A stretch of DNA of 64,000 nucleotides from contig NZ_CP100756.1 in assembly GCF_024266705.1 (NCBI RefSeq), positions 868,001-932,000 on the forward strand, given 5' to 3'. Each line of letters starts with the position of its first letter. Position 1 is the stretch's first letter. The DNA comes from Natrinema gelatinilyticum (GTDB lineage Archaea > Halobacteriota > Halobacteria > Halobacteriales > Natrialbaceae). Positions 37,449-47,379 of the stretch are shown here, in pieces. A program made the position numbers and the translations under genes. The notes below the pieces were generated by a model. That model worked only from the letters and a program-made list of their open reading frames with translations. It ran no database searches and was not told the origin of the DNA.

Positions 37449-38524
37449 TATAGTGATTAGCAGAGATACTCATAGATTTGCGGTGAGTTGAGTGCTGGCA
37501 AAGCCATTGAGAGATATTCGTTGACGTCATCGAGTGTTCGAAAGAGGTGGTTGGCTCGGCCCTCACGGAGCTGTCGCCAACAGTTTTCGAGCGGGTTCAT
37601 TTCCGGCGAATGCGCCGGCAAGAATTCCAGAAGCAGGCCGTCTGCGGCGGCCTGCTTCTTCAGCGTCTTCGCGATGAAGTAGCTCGCATTGTCCAAGACA
37701 ATGGCGAGCTTCTTGCCGAACTCGTGCTGTATCGCCCGAAGAAAGTGCTTTGCGATTTCAGCGTTGAACCGATTCGACGTCAGAGCAACAAAGCGCTCAC
37801 GGTCGTCGGTGACTGCTCCGAGCATGTTCACCTTCTCACGAGCGCCCGAGACCGGCAGTCTCGGGCGCGAATTCACCGGGAACCAATCGGGTTTTTGCTC
37901 GGTTGCGACTTTCTGCGTGTGTTGGTCGATGGCGACGATTCGATACCCTTCAGCCTTCAGCGTCGGCCACTTTTTTTGAACTCCGCACGCCAGCGTCGCT
38001 GTTCTTCTGGGTCAGCCTGGTAGTGAATCGGCCGGGCTGTCTGGACCGACAGCCCGCCTTTTTCATCAGGCGGTACATGTGCGCGAGAGAATACTTAACG
38101 CCGAAGTTCTCGGCGATGTATTCACGGACGAGGGATGGTCTCCAGGCTGGTGCGTCGATGCCAGCTTCTGACGGCGGCGCCTGAAGCGTCGCCGTCAGTT
38201 CGTCCCACTGGTCGTCGGTAAGGCGAGGACGGCTCCCGCCACGAGGGAGGTCGCCGAGCGCGACGCCCTCGCGCTCGGCGACAGTGTCGATCCAGTCGTA
38301 AACGGTCTGTGCGGGGATCCCAAGGAGACGTTCGATCTCGTATGGAGAAGAGCCATCGGCGTAGAGCAGTGCAACGGTCAGACGTTTGACTGCCTTTGGA
38401 TCAGTTTCCGTGCGCAGTTGCTGGCGCAACTGCTCCTCATCGACATCAGCCAGCTTCTTTCCCCATCCGGTCATACCCGTCTCTACGCACCGTGAAGATA
38501 TGAACCAGAGTGCTGATCCCTATA
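37449..38524 (-). mobile_element. IS630-family insertion sequence with damaged transposase
   Basis: About 1.08 kb flanked by TA. The terminal inverted repeats match: TATAGTGATTAGCA at 37449-37462 and TATAGGGATCAGCA on the minus strand at 38524-38511 (12 of 14 identical). IS630 duplicates TA at the target. The element carries one transposase reading frame broken by two single-base losses. Confidence 0.8.
37457..38474 (-). pseudogene. IS630-family transposase, two frameshifts
   Basis: The N-terminal part (MTGWGKKLADVDEEQL, HTH segment SPYEIERLLGIPAQTVYDWI) and the C-terminal part (LDNASYFIAKTLKK, FLPAHSPEMNPLENCWRQL, the DDE end) belong to one IS630 transposase. The frame shifts first near 38051-38054 (a C lost in GGCGGG-CTGTCGG) and again at a run of seven A on the coding strand (37971-37977). 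In the third frame between them lies TARPIHYQADPEEQRRWRAE, the expected middle. The second shift may be programmed in some IS630s; the first is damage. Confidence 0.8.
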
Positions 38525-38792
38525 GAGACGTATCAGAGTGGGTGTAGATGCCATAATCGATGCACCCCCTACATCGGTCACTGTGATTCCATTATGACCG
38601 CACTTTGCCACGTGAGACAGTATGAAAACGTACGCCAATCACTATCAGAATCTGTCGATACCACCTGAAACGATCGGTTTGCCCAGATTCGGATCGTTCT
38701 CAATTGACACGACGGGGCGAGGACCGGGTTACGGAAAACGGATCCCATGCCACACCACAATATCGTTGTTCCCCAGCACCCCCGCGACCACG

Positions 38793-39041
38793 CTATATCG
38801 AGAGGCGATTCTTACACGACGGGCACGACATCAGTCCCTTCTTGATGAGCATATACGACTGGCCACATTTCGGGCACGGGCTGCCGATGGAGATATCGGA
38901 TTCATGTGCCAGCCCAGAGAGCGTATTCCGGAGGAGTTCCTGGTCCTCCTGAATCCTCGAGAGCCGCCTGTGGAGGGACTCGACCTCGGCGAACAGGCTC
39001 CGTCTATGACGGTTCTTGGACTTTCGTAGTGGTGGCTCCAT
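38793..39041 (-). CDS. small coiled-coil zinc-ribbon protein
   Basis: An 82-residue protein. Residues 17-44 form a Leu-rich helical stretch (LFAEVESLHRRLSRIQEDQE). The C-terminal 30 residues hold a zinc ribbon: CPKCG at residues 56-60 and CPSC at 73-76 (SYMLIKKGLMS between). Zinc ribbons of this kind bind nucleic acid or partner protein. No family name is recognised. Start ATG 39039-39041. Confidence 0.65.
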   Translation of the reverse strand: MEPPLRKSKNRHRRSLFAEVESLHRRLSRIQEDQELLRNTLSGLAHESDISIGSPCPKCGQSYMLIKKGLMSCPSCKNRLSI

Positions 39042-39398
39042 AAGTGGTAGTATATCTCACGGAGAGAAAAGCACTCCCCCAACGTATCATGGGCATTCGA
39101 AGCCAAACCCTCGAAACAGTAGTCAAGCCGCCATCGTGAACGTGAAGGCGACGGGGGGCACCCGACTCGCTTTGCGACGACACAGCGTCGATCGTCACCG
39201 ATTTCCAGTGGGACAGCGTTCGACTCATACCATCTCGATCAGACTCGTCGGCGACGTCGCTCTTCGCGCTTCAAACCCGTAACTAGTCGTTCCTGCTAGA
39301 TCGATGCACTCACGTCGCAGACTGCGACTTACAGGGCTTCAAATCCGGGCGTCGCCGATAATGTGAGCCGCTCGCGAATTTGCTCGCGGCGAAAATTA
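39042..39398. other. intergenic, no gene recognised
   Basis: A 357-bp gap between the zinc-ribbon gene and tRNA-Ala. It should hold the zinc-ribbon promoter (minus strand AT-rich near 39045-39065). No further gene or repeat was found. Confidence 0.45.
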
Positions 39399-39470
39399 TG
39401 GACTCGCCGGGATTTGAACCCGGGGCCTCTTCCTTGCGAAGGAAGCGATCTGCCACTGATCTACGAGCCC
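39399..39470 (-). tRNA. tRNA-Ala(CGC)
   Basis: A 72-nt cloverleaf on the minus strand. The acceptor arm GGGCTCG pairs with CGAGTCC, including the G3-U70 pair that marks alanine tRNA. The anticodon arm CTTCC-TTCGCAA-GGAAG has anticodon CGC. The T arm contains the GGTTCAAATCC loop. A discriminator A follows; CCA is not encoded. There is no intron. Confidence 0.95.
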
Positions 39471-39695
39471 TCGCACGTTCATACCCACGGTTTCTATTTG
39501 AGGCTTGTGTTTCGGGACCAGATCGACACACCGCACCACTCATCCGCCGACCGGCGAATCCACCTCGAGTCATACGGTCTGCTGTAACGATGTACCGGTG
39601 CAACCGCGACCGTCCTGCGGTTGCACCGGTCATGACTTACAGTAGTCCGTATCAGTCCGGTTCTCCACGTCTTGTCGGTGCCTTCAGCCCGAAAA

Positions 39696-40364
39696 TCAAT
39701 TGCTGGAACTGCGAGATGAGACGGCGAGGACGCCGGCACGGCCGGCGAGGAGACCGACGAGAAGGCCCGTGAAGTGTGCGATCAGGGCAACGCCCGGCGA
39801 GGCCGTCGCGAAGGTAAGAGCGATCGCGAGGACGACGAATGCCAGTATCGACACCCAGCGCGGGACGTCGACGATCGAAGCGAGGCCGGTCGAGAGCCGA
39901 TTCGAGGCGACGAGGTAACCGAGCAGGGCGAAGACGGCGCCGCTCGCACCGAGAACTCCCGATTTCGGTACGAACAGTCCGGTGACGACGACCTGGGAGA
40001 CGCCCGCGATCGAACCGGTCGCGACAAAAAAGGCGTGAAAGCGGAGCCGCGTCGTCGCTCGAGCGACCGGCCAGCCGAAGACGATCAGCGCGAGGCTGTT
40101 CGAGACGAGGTGGCCGAGCCCGTTGTGGGCGTAGACGCTCGTGACGATTGTCCACGGATCGGTGGTCAACGGCGATGTGAGGACGAATAGCCCAGTCATC
40201 ACGCCCGCGAAATAGGTGAGACCCTGAATAACGAACACGAGAACGAAGACGACGAGCAACTCGAGGATCGGGCTTCCTGTCCCGGGGTCCGAGCCGTCGG
40301 TTCGCCCCGAATCGGACCGCAAGTAGGAATTCGACTGTGACCGTGACCGCGAGCGCCACGCCAT
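39696..40364 (-). CDS. rhomboid family intramembrane serine protease
   Basis: A 222-residue protein with six membrane helices. The catalytic Ser is in GVLGASGAVFALLGY (residues about 133-147) and the partner His in ALIAHFTGLLVGLLAG near 195. A Trp/His motif TSVYAHNGLGHLVSN near 78 is also typical. Rhomboids cleave other membrane proteins within the bilayer. The start ATG 40362-40364 leaves a basic 10-residue N-terminus; an earlier ATG at 40442 is less likely. The substrate is unknown. Confidence 0.9.
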   Translation of the reverse strand: MAWRSRSRSQSNSYLRSDSGRTDGSDPGTGSPILELLVVFVLVFVIQGLTYFAGVMTGLFVLTSPLTTDPWTIVTSVYAHNGLGHLVSNSLALIVFGWPVARATTRLRFHAFFVATGSIAGVSQVVVTGLFVPKSGVLGASGAVFALLGYLVASNRLSTGLASIVDVPRWVSILAFVVLAIALTFATASPGVALIAHFTGLLVGLLAGRAGVLAVSSRSSSN

Positions 40365-40581
40365 ACGGATGATGAGACGTGGAGCGACAAAAATCCCGGC
40401 ACGGACTGGCCATGCTGCCGAGAAATCGAACGGTCCGCGCATATGGCTACTGATGTCCGTGACCGTGACGGTGGCGTGGCTGTGGGGCGGTCGACAGACG
40501 TAGCTGTCGCTGACGGATCACCACTCGCGACCGCAAGACGACGAAAACTCCTCTTCGTACTCGAGTCCGATCGAACGGGTC

Positions 40582-40890
40582 TCAGTCTTCGAGGACGATC
40601 TCGATCGAGACGTCGTTCGGCACCTGAATGCGCATGAGCTGTCGGAGTGCGCGTTCGTCGGCGTCCAGATCGATCAGGCGCTTGTGGACGCGCATCTCCC
40701 AGTGCTCCCACGTTGCGGTGCCCTCACCGTCGGGCGATTTCCGGGTCGGCACCTCGAGGGTCTTCGTCGGCAGCGGGATCGGACCGCTCAGGTTGACGCC
40801 GGTGTTGTTCGCGATCTCGCGGACGTCGTCGCAGATGTCGTCCAGGTCGTCGGGACTGGTGCCCGCGAGTCGAACGCGTGCTTGCTGCAT
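40582..40890 (-). CDS. rpsJ: 30S ribosomal protein S10
   Basis: A 102-residue S10p. It begins [20 protein letters not shown] and shows [19 protein letters not shown] and the [21 protein letters not shown]-terminal core. It is directly downstream of the EF-1 alpha gene (tuf stop at 40891, S10 start at 40890), the conserved archaeal arrangement. Confidence 0.97.
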   Translation of the reverse strand: MQQARVRLAGTSPDDLDDICDDVREIANNTGVNLSGPIPLPTKTLEVPTRKSPDGEGTATWEHWEMRVHKRLIDLDADERALRQLMRIQVPNDVSIEIVLED

Positions 40891-42153
40891 TTATTTCTCG
40901 TTGACGTCGAGGACCTTACCTGCCGCGATGGTCTGACCCATGTCACGGATGGCGAAGCTCCCGAGTTCGGGAATCTCGCTGGACGGCTCGATGCTGAGGG
41001 GCTTCTGCGGTCGGATGGTGACCACAGCAGCGTCACCCGACTGGATGAAGTCGGGGTTCTCCTCGGCGACCTCGCCGCTCGAGGGGTCCATTTTCTTGTC
41101 GATGGATTCGATCGTACAGGCGACCTGCGCCGTGTGGGCGTGGAAGACCGGCGTGTAGCCGGCGGTGATCACGGACGGGTGCTGCATGACGACGATCTGG
41201 GCCTGGAACGTCTCGGCGACGCTCGGCGGATCGTCGGCAGGACCACAGACGTCACCGCGGCGGATGTCGTCTTTGCCGATGCCGCGGACGTTGAATCCGA
41301 CGTTGTCACCGGGTTCGGCTTTGGGCACCTCTTCGTGGTGCATCTCGATCGTCTTGACCTCGCCGCCCACGTCGCTGGGCTGGAAGGAGACGTTGTCGCC
41401 CGTGTTCATGACACCGGTCTCGATACGTCCGACTGGGACGGTACCGATACCCGAAATCGTGTAGACGTCCTGGATCGGGAGTCGCAGCGGCGCGTCCGTC
41501 GGCGGCTCCGGCTCCGGCAGGTCGTTCAGTGCCTCGAGCAGGATTTCGCCGTCGTACCACGGCGTGTTGTCGCTTTCCTCGGCGATGTTGTCGCCTTCGA
41601 ACGCCGAGATTGGGATGAACGACGCGTCGTCGGTGTTGAACTGGACCTGCTTGAGTAGCTGGGTGACTTCGTCGACGACCTCGTCGTACGTCGACTCCTC
41701 GTAGTCGACGATGTCCATCTTGTTGATGCCGATGATGAGTTCGTCGATACCGAGGGTGCGGGCCAGGAAGACGTGCTCCTGAGTCTGGGGCGCGACACCG
41801 TCGTCAGCGGCGACGACGAGGACGGCGTTGTCCGCCTGGGATGCGCCCGTGATCATGTTCTTGACGAAGTCACGGTGACCAGGACAGTCGACGATCGTGA
41901 AGTCGTACTCGTCGGTCGAGAACTCCTGGTGGGCGATGTCGATGGTGACACCGCGTTCGCGCTCTTCGGCGAGGTTGTCCATGACGTAGGCGAACTCGAA
42001 GCCGCCTTTGCCTTTCTCTTCGGCTTCCTCGCGGTGCTGTTCGATGACGTGCTCGGGTACGCTCCCTGTCTCGTAGAGGAGTCGTCCCACGAGCGTACTC
42101 TTCCCGTGGTCAACGTGACCGATGATGGCCAGGTTCTGGTGTCGTTCGCTCAT
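40891..42153 (-). CDS. tuf: translation elongation factor EF-1 alpha
   Basis: A 420-residue EF-1 alpha that delivers aminoacyl-tRNA to the ribosome. G1 GHVDHGKST at residues 12-20, G3 DCPGHRDF near 89, G4 NKMD near 144 and the switch I motif RGVTIDIAH near 67. Domains 2 and 3 are present in full ([44 protein letters not shown]). It starts [10 protein letters not shown]. The 5' flank carries a TATA element near 42183, so transcription probably starts close to the ATG. Confidence 0.98.
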   Translation of the reverse strand: MSERHQNLAIIGHVDHGKSTLVGRLLYETGSVPEHVIEQHREEAEEKGKGGFEFAYVMDNLAEERERGVTIDIAHQEFSTDEYDFTIVDCPGHRDFVKNMITGASQADNAVLVVAADDGVAPQTQEHVFLARTLGIDELIIGINKMDIVDYEESTYDEVVDEVTQLLKQVQFNTDDASFIPISAFEGDNIAEESDNTPWYDGEILLEALNDLPEPEPPTDAPLRLPIQDVYTISGIGTVPVGRIETGVMNTGDNVSFQPSDVGGEVKTIEMHHEEVPKAEPGDNVGFNVRGIGKDDIRRGDVCGPADDPPSVAETFQAQIVVMQHPSVITAGYTPVFHAHTAQVACTIESIDKKMDPSSGEVAEENPDFIQSGDAAVVTIRPQKPLSIEPSSEIPELGSFAIRDMGQTIAAGKVLDVNEK

Positions 42154-42490
42154 TGTTGTAGCTCACGCGCAGAGGCGCTTATATCGGTGTCCTTGGCCCG
42201 TTGCGGTTAAAACCATTTCGAAAGCGTATTCAGGAGAACCCGCCGCCGTCTTGCGGTTTGCCTAGTATTCACACGGCAGGGAAGGGCCGACTGACGGATA
42301 TCGCCCGCACGGAATTCGGGCGACGGTCGCGCGAGTGGACCCAACGTGACTCGAGTAGATGCCTGCTCGTGGACGCTTCCTCGCTCGGCGTTACGGCCGC
42401 TGAGTGCTCGGTGCGCCGACACGACCGAATCGGATACGAAATCGATACGAAGGGACGGAAGACGGCGGAAAATGGAAGAACGGGCACGGG
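42154..42490. other. intergenic between homoserine dehydrogenase and tuf
   Basis: A 337-bp gap between two minus-strand genes. It contains the tuf TATA element and about 300 bp of sequence with no recognisable gene. Confidence 0.5.
42178..42187 (-). promoter_or_regulatory. TATA element of the tuf-rpsJ transcript
   Basis: On the minus strand the bases read CGATATAAGC, centred about 29 bases before the tuf ATG. A TATA box at this spacing predicts an RNA start within a few bases of the ATG, that is a nearly leaderless mRNA, common in haloarchaea. Confidence 0.55.
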
Positions 42491-43438
42491 TTACAGTGAC
42501 GGGAGACGGCCGATATCCGAGAGCACCGCGGTCGCCGTCTCCGGACCTCCAGCACCGCGACCGCTCGAGTGGAGCGACCCGGCGTTCCGGGTCTCTATCT
42601 GGACGATGTTTCGGGTGCCGGACACGGCGAGAGCGCCATTTTTGGCGACGAGTCGCGGTGCGACGCGAACGCCGTCGCGGGTCGCTTCGCCGATGAGCCT
42701 GATCGTACGGCCGTCCTCCGCGGCGAGCTCGAGCGCGCTGCCGGGGATGGTCTGGATGCCTTCGACCGTCGCGTCGTCGAGTTCGAAGCCGCCGTCGGCC
42801 AGCACGTTGGCCAGGATAACGAACTTCAGTGCGGCATCGGTGCCGTCGACGTCGAACGTCGGATCGGCCTCGGCGACGCCCAGGTCCTGTGCCTCCGCGA
42901 GGACGTGTTCGTAGTCGAGACCCTCGGCGGCCATTCGAGTGAGAATGAAGTTCGCGGTGCCGTTCAAGACTCCGCGAACTGCGGTGACCGCCTGTGGCGT
43001 ACAGTCCTCGATCGTCGAGAGGACCGGGATCGCACCGCCGACGGTCGCCTCGAATCGGATCGAGCCGGCGCTTTCCGCCTCGAGCGCGCGGAGTTCCGCA
43101 TATCGCTCGGCCACCGGGCCCTTGTTCGCGAGGACGACGTGACGGTCGGCCTCGAATGCGCGCCGAACGTGTGAAAAGCCGGGCTCGGCGTCGTCGAGCG
43201 TCGTCGGTGTCGCCTCGACGAGGACGTCGTATTCCGTTTCGAAGACGGCCTCGGGATCGCGGATACCGAGCGCTTCACCGCCGGCCTTGCGCTCGAGGAC
43301 GTCCGCGACGGCGATGCCGTCGGCGTCGACGGCTGCGCTGGTCGAATCGGCGATAGCGACGACTTCGTGGCCGTACTCGCCCGCGAGGTCGGTGACCGAG
43401 CGGCCGACGTCACCGGCGCCGAGAATCGCGAGACGCAT
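42491..43438 (-). CDS. hom: homoserine dehydrogenase
   Basis: A 315-residue enzyme of the threonine/methionine pathway reducing aspartate semialdehyde with NAD(P)H. Rossmann motif LGAGDVGRSV near residue 6, the lysine segment VVLANKGPVAE near 105, and FEATVGGAIPVLS near 130, then GVLNGTANFILTRM near 158. The short length lacks an ACT domain; the ACT protein just upstream may supply allosteric control. The start overlaps the stop of that gene by one base (TGATG). Confidence 0.95.
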   Translation of the reverse strand: MRLAILGAGDVGRSVTDLAGEYGHEVVAIADSTSAAVDADGIAVADVLERKAGGEALGIRDPEAVFETEYDVLVEATPTTLDDAEPGFSHVRRAFEADRHVVLANKGPVAERYAELRALEAESAGSIRFEATVGGAIPVLSTIEDCTPQAVTAVRGVLNGTANFILTRMAAEGLDYEHVLAEAQDLGVAEADPTFDVDGTDAALKFVILANVLADGGFELDDATVEGIQTIPGSALELAAEDGRTIRLIGEATRDGVRVAPRLVAKNGALAVSGTRNIVQIETRNAGSLHSSGRGAGGPETATAVLSDIGRLPSL

Positions 43439-44007
43439 CAGGCCTCACCTCCCAACAACGGTTCGACGACGGTCAGATCCTTGTCCGTCCCGATCGAGCG
43501 GATGGCTGCGAGCGCTTCCGCGGACCGACCAGAGTCTATCGCGAGCCGAGCGCGGGCGCTCGCGACACCCGCTGTCCCGTCTGGTGCGGCCAGCGAAAGA
43601 TCGAGAACGACGGCGTCGGCTTCCTCTTCGATCCGAGAGAGCGTATTCGAGAGGTCGGTCTCGACGAGGTGACCGACCAGCACGACGTTGACTTCCTCGC
43701 CGTAGTGTTCTTCGCCGGCCTGAATGACGTTGACACCGGCATCGCGCAGGGCCTGAACGATGCCGTCGAATCGGTCGGGGGGGCACTCGAGGTCGACCTC
43801 GACGGGAATGTGTCCGCGAGGCGTAATATTGCCACGTTCGTGGTGGATGCTTAGCAGATTGCCGCCGCTGTCAGCGATCGGTGCGAGCGCACGAAGCAAT
43901 TCACCGGGCTCGTCGACGAGTTCGAGTCGGACGGTATAGGCGCGCACGCCGCCGTCGGTCTCGGCGTCGGGATCGTCCTCGTCGTCGGATGTAGATACGT
44001 CACCCAT
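43438..44007 (-). CDS. ACT domain protein (putative amino-acid sensor for homoserine dehydrogenase)
   Basis: A 189-residue protein. An acidic N-terminal tail is followed by an ACT domain: RLELVDEPGELLRALAPI near residue 28, GNLLSIHHERGNI, then PVEVDLECPPDRFDGIV. A second half (LDLSLAAPDGTAGVASARAR) is less typical. A strong GGAGGTG ribosome site 6 bases before the ATG at 44005-44007 decides this start over a GTG at 44016. The one-base overlap with hom suggests the pair forms a feedback-regulated unit for threonine or methionine. Which amino acid is bound is unknown. Confidence 0.85.
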   Translation of the reverse strand: MGDVSTSDDEDDPDAETDGGVRAYTVRLELVDEPGELLRALAPIADSGGNLLSIHHERGNITPRGHIPVEVDLECPPDRFDGIVQALRDAGVNVIQAGEEHYGEEVNVVLVGHLVETDLSNTLSRIEEEADAVVLDLSLAAPDGTAGVASARARLAIDSGRSAEALAAIRSIGTDKDLTVVEPLLGGEA

Positions 44008-44162
44008 TGCCGACACCTCCTACCTGCGGGCATCTACTCGTCATGATGTACGATTCCGTAGTGGGCGCGTAAAAGGATATAGGACTTGCCAAAACGCGCC
44101 GCCCCTGTCAACGATGGGCACATGTCGCATCGTCGTCGTCGAGTCGTGGGCCCGTCGGCGCC

Positions 44163-44528
44163 TCACAGGTGATCCTTCCCCGGATTCGACGATCCCCAGT
44201 CGCCGCGGCCGCCTTCGGTACGGTCGACCCCCATGATCGACTCGGGTTGGTCCGGTCCGCCGAGACTGTCGCGCGCATCGGGCACTCGGACCGTGACCGT
44301 CTCGATTTCCGGCCAGGTGATGAGTTCGGCCTCGATGTTACCCGTCGTGACGTCGCTAACCGAACACCCCGCACACCCGCCGCCGAGTTCGATGACGACC
44401 TCCCCGGTCTCGGGATCGGCGGCTCGCACCGCGCTAGTTCCGCCGTGCATCTGAATGATCGGCATCTCGCGTGCCAACCACGCCTCGACGCGCTCCCGGA
44501 GGGACGGATCGTCGTCGGAATCAGTCAT
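44163..44528 (-). CDS. NifU C-terminal domain (Fe-S scaffold) protein
   Basis: A 121-residue protein. Residues 25-80 are a NifU-like C-terminal domain: IIQMHGGTSAVRAAD then VVIELGGGCAGCSVSDVTT with the CxxC Fe-S ligand pair. The expected L after CxxC is S here. A 30-residue tail (GVDRTEGGRGDWGSSNPGKD) is Gly/Ser-rich. Nfu-type proteins deliver Fe-S clusters to apo-enzymes. The ATG 44526-44528 follows a GTG at 44534 with an AGGTGG site upstream. Confidence 0.88.
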   Translation of the reverse strand: MTDSDDDPSLRERVEAWLAREMPIIQMHGGTSAVRAADPETGEVVIELGGGCAGCSVSDVTTGNIEAELITWPEIETVTVRVPDARDSLGGPDQPESIMGVDRTEGGRGDWGSSNPGKDHL

Positions 44529-44588
44529 TGCCACCTGTAGGAACTCGAGCGGTGAATAACTTAGGTTGCGCGGCCCGAAACCGCCGAA

Positions 44589-46040
44589 TTAATCCTGAAC
44601 GTTCCCGCGGCATCTGCGAAGCCACCCCAGCGCGACTGCGCCGCTCGCGAGTCCCGCAACGCCGGTAAAGCCCGGAATGGAATCTCCTGACCCGTCGCTC
44701 CGTGTCGCGGTCTCGTTGTGCGCTCCCTCACCGGTTTCGTTCGTCCCGTTGGTGTCGCCCCGCCAGTCCTCGGGGTTCCGTAGCGACAGCGGATCGGCCT
44801 GCGTGCCGGCCTCTATCGGGAACGTATAGAGCGCACCCTCGAGCGACGTGTTGGGAATCGCCTCGGTGCTGGACGCGACGAAGGCCTCTCCGGAAGCGAG
44901 GACGCGAGCCGTCCAGAACGCCGTCCGTGCGGGATCACGCCACCAGGCGAGCCGTTCCGGATTCGCGGGATCGGACACGTCGTGGATCTTCACCCCGCCC
45001 CGGTACCACGTCGAATAGAGCCGCTCGCCGCGAAGTTCGAAGTTGTGCGACGTCGTCCACAGTCCGCCGCGATAGGATTCGTCGATCGTCCGCGGGGGGT
45101 CGATACGCCCTCGTTTGACGGGGTCTGTCGGGTCGGTCACGTCGTAGAGGTCGATCCCACCTGGTCGGGCAGGCGCGCTACCGCCGGTCGCCCAGGCCTC
45201 CCGACCGACCGCCATGAGGTCCCCGGTGTCGTCGACCGCGGCGTAATGATCGTTGCCCGGGAGCCCGTACACTGCCGTCCGCCAGTCGGCGATGGCTCGC
45301 TGCTCCTCGAGCGTGGTTTCGGCGACGTGAGTGACGTACGCGGGGTCGGTCGGGTCGGAGACGTCGACCAGATACGTGCCGGCGTTCCAGTGGGGAAGGT
45401 ATGCCGTTTCATCACGAACGGAGACGTCGTGGAGGTAGCGCGCGAGCATGTCGATATCGCCCCAACCTGGCTCGCGCTCCAGGAGCGACCAGTAACCGAG
45501 TTGCGCGATTTCGTCGCCGCCAACGTCGAATATCACGAGCCGGTTTTCCTGTTGCGTATTCGCTACGACGTACAGCAACTCGCCCTCGAGAACGCAGTTG
45601 TGGATGTGATAGTCCGTCTCGAAGCCGGCAATCGAGACAGGATCGGCGGGATCGCTCACGTCGTACCGGCGAACGCCCGCGACGCCGAACCCCGGATTGG
45701 CGGGACCCGCGACGACCAGCCGATCGCCGTCGACGCTCACGTCGAGGATCTGGGTCAGCGGCGAGCCGCCGATCTCGACGTTGCGTTCCTCGGCGAGGAG
45801 CGTAGGCTCGGCGGGGTCGCTCACGTCGACGGTGACGAAGCCAGTCGTTGCGGCGACGTAGGCAGTCTCGCCGTGGTCGCCCGCGACTGCCTCCGCAGCG
45901 CCCGTGATCGGGAGGCTGCCCAGCGGTTCGTAGGTCCCCTGTCCGCTAGCGGCGGTGACCACTCGAGGTGCCGTCGACGAGATTGACAGCGGTGCGAGGC
46001 CGGCAGCGCCACTCGCTCGAAGGAACGCTCTCCGGTCCAT
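44589..46040 (-). CDS. Tat-exported LVIVD-repeat protein with PGF-CTERM anchor
   Basis: A 483-residue protein. The N-terminal MDRRAFLRASGAAGLAPL is a Tat signal. The core is a row of LVIVD repeats, each with a VDVSDP or DVSDPADP (V-D-V-S-D-P) turn, the pattern of a beta-propeller: VTVDVSDPAEP, RRYDVSDPADP, YLVDVSDPTDP, DLYDVTDPTDP, KIHDVSDPANP. The C-terminus DSIPGFTGVAGLASGAVALGWLRRC is a PGF-CTERM signal, so archaeosortase A is expected to swap it for a lipid anchor. It is probably surface-bound; function is unknown. Confidence 0.9.
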   Translation of the reverse strand: MDRRAFLRASGAAGLAPLSISSTAPRVVTAASGQGTYEPLGSLPITGAAEAVAGDHGETAYVAATTGFVTVDVSDPAEPTLLAEERNVEIGGSPLTQILDVSVDGDRLVVAGPANPGFGVAGVRRYDVSDPADPVSIAGFETDYHIHNCVLEGELLYVVANTQQENRLVIFDVGGDEIAQLGYWSLLEREPGWGDIDMLARYLHDVSVRDETAYLPHWNAGTYLVDVSDPTDPAYVTHVAETTLEEQRAIADWRTAVYGLPGNDHYAAVDDTGDLMAVGREAWATGGSAPARPGGIDLYDVTDPTDPVKRGRIDPPRTIDESYRGGLWTTSHNFELRGERLYSTWYRGGVKIHDVSDPANPERLAWWRDPARTAFWTARVLASGEAFVASSTEAIPNTSLEGALYTFPIEAGTQADPLSLRNPEDWRGDTNGTNETGEGAHNETATRSDGSGDSIPGFTGVAGLASGAVALGWLRRCRGNVQD

Positions 46041-46265
46041 GGTCACACCAGTGAGATGCAGATACATAGACGTGAGCCCTCGTGTCCGAGGCTGAGCGCA
46101 CACCCGTCGCTGTGGGAACTACTCGAGGACGTCTATGGTGCTCGAGTCGACCAAGAAAATCGGCCTTGAGCACTGGGACGGCAGCATCGTCGAATCATCG
46201 ATGGCAGAGACGGTATGTGAATCGGAGACGGCCGACGGGACCGGAAAGTGCCGGTAGTCAGTAGT

Positions 46266-47243
46266 TTAGCTTCGTAGTCGCCGTCGGTCGCCCGTTCCGT
46301 CGGTCATAGCACTCGCGAGCGCGCCTTCGACGACGACGTCGTCGCCGAGATCGGTGACGCGAATCTCGGGGACGTTGGTCATCACCATCTCCGCGACGCG
46401 CTCCTGAATCGGGTCGACGACGAGTTCCTCGTTGTGCAGTGCGACCGCGCCGCCGAAAGAGACGACGATCGGTGCGAACGCGTGGACCACGTTGGTGACG
46501 CCGATTGCGTTCCAGTGGGCGAGCTGTTCGATGACGTAGTCGGCCAGTTCGTCCTCGCCCGCGAAGTCGAAGACGTCTTTCGCCGTGAAGTCCGGCCCGT
46601 CGAGCGGGAGGTCCGTCGTGATTGTCGGATCGTCTTCGGCCAGCAATCTGGTGAAGTCGGGGATGGCGTTACCGGAACAGTAGGCCTCCCAGTGGCCGTC
46701 GTGGCCGCAGCCACAGGTCAATCTGCCGCACGGATCGACGACGTAGTGACCGACCTCGCCGGCATTGCCGTCCCAGCCGCCCATAATCTCCCCGTCGCAG
46801 CAGACGCCGGCTCCGATCCCGGAGGAGACGGTGATGTAAACCATGTCGTCAGGGTTGCTGGCGGCGTGAAACCGCTCCCCGATGACGCCCGCCGTCGTGT
46901 CGTTGTGAAGATGCACGTCGTCGCTGTCGATCAGCTTCGCGATCGGTCCCGTCAGTGGAATCCGGTCGATCGAATCGGGCAGGTTCGCGGGATCGATCAC
47001 GGTTCCCTCCGCGAGGTCGAACGGGCCGATCGACCCGATTCCGGTGGCCGCGATCCGTTCGGGGCCGATTCCCGCTTGCCCGCACGCCTCGCGAAGCGTT
47101 CGGAGCACCCCTTCCGTTACGTCGATACCTGTCGGCCCGCGCGGCGTAGATCGGCGACTCGAGCCGATCGTCGTCCCATCGGGCTCGGCGACGATGGCCC
47201 GGACGTTGGTCGCGCCGAGGTCGACGCCCGCATAGTAGACCAT
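46266..47243 (-). CDS. ROK family glucokinase
   Basis: A 325-residue sugar kinase. ATP-binding VDLGATNVRAIVAE near residue 7, substrate/catalytic region HNDTTAGVIGERF near 117 (Asp of DTTAG as base), GNAGEVGHYV near 158 and a zinc-binding CGRLTCGCGHDGHWEAYCSG near 170, the ROK consensus. It phosphorylates glucose or another hexose in the cytoplasm. It is a single gene divergent from nothing obvious; the LVIVD gene follows downstream. Confidence 0.9.
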   Translation of the reverse strand: MVYYAGVDLGATNVRAIVAEPDGTTIGSSRRSTPRGPTGIDVTEGVLRTLREACGQAGIGPERIAATGIGSIGPFDLAEGTVIDPANLPDSIDRIPLTGPIAKLIDSDDVHLHNDTTAGVIGERFHAASNPDDMVYITVSSGIGAGVCCDGEIMGGWDGNAGEVGHYVVDPCGRLTCGCGHDGHWEAYCSGNAIPDFTRLLAEDDPTITTDLPLDGPDFTAKDVFDFAGEDELADYVIEQLAHWNAIGVTNVVHAFAPIVVSFGGAVALHNEELVVDPIQERVAEMVMTNVPEIRVTDLGDDVVVEGALASAMTDGTGDRRRLRS

Positions 47244-47379
47244 GTTATCCTAGTGGACGAACGCCGCCGTACTTAACTACCCAGATTATACTCGACAACG
47301 AGTAGCGATTTCAATACGTTACGGACTCGGTCGGAATCGCGACGGTGAGCACAGACAGAATCGGCGGTGGCTTTCGTCG

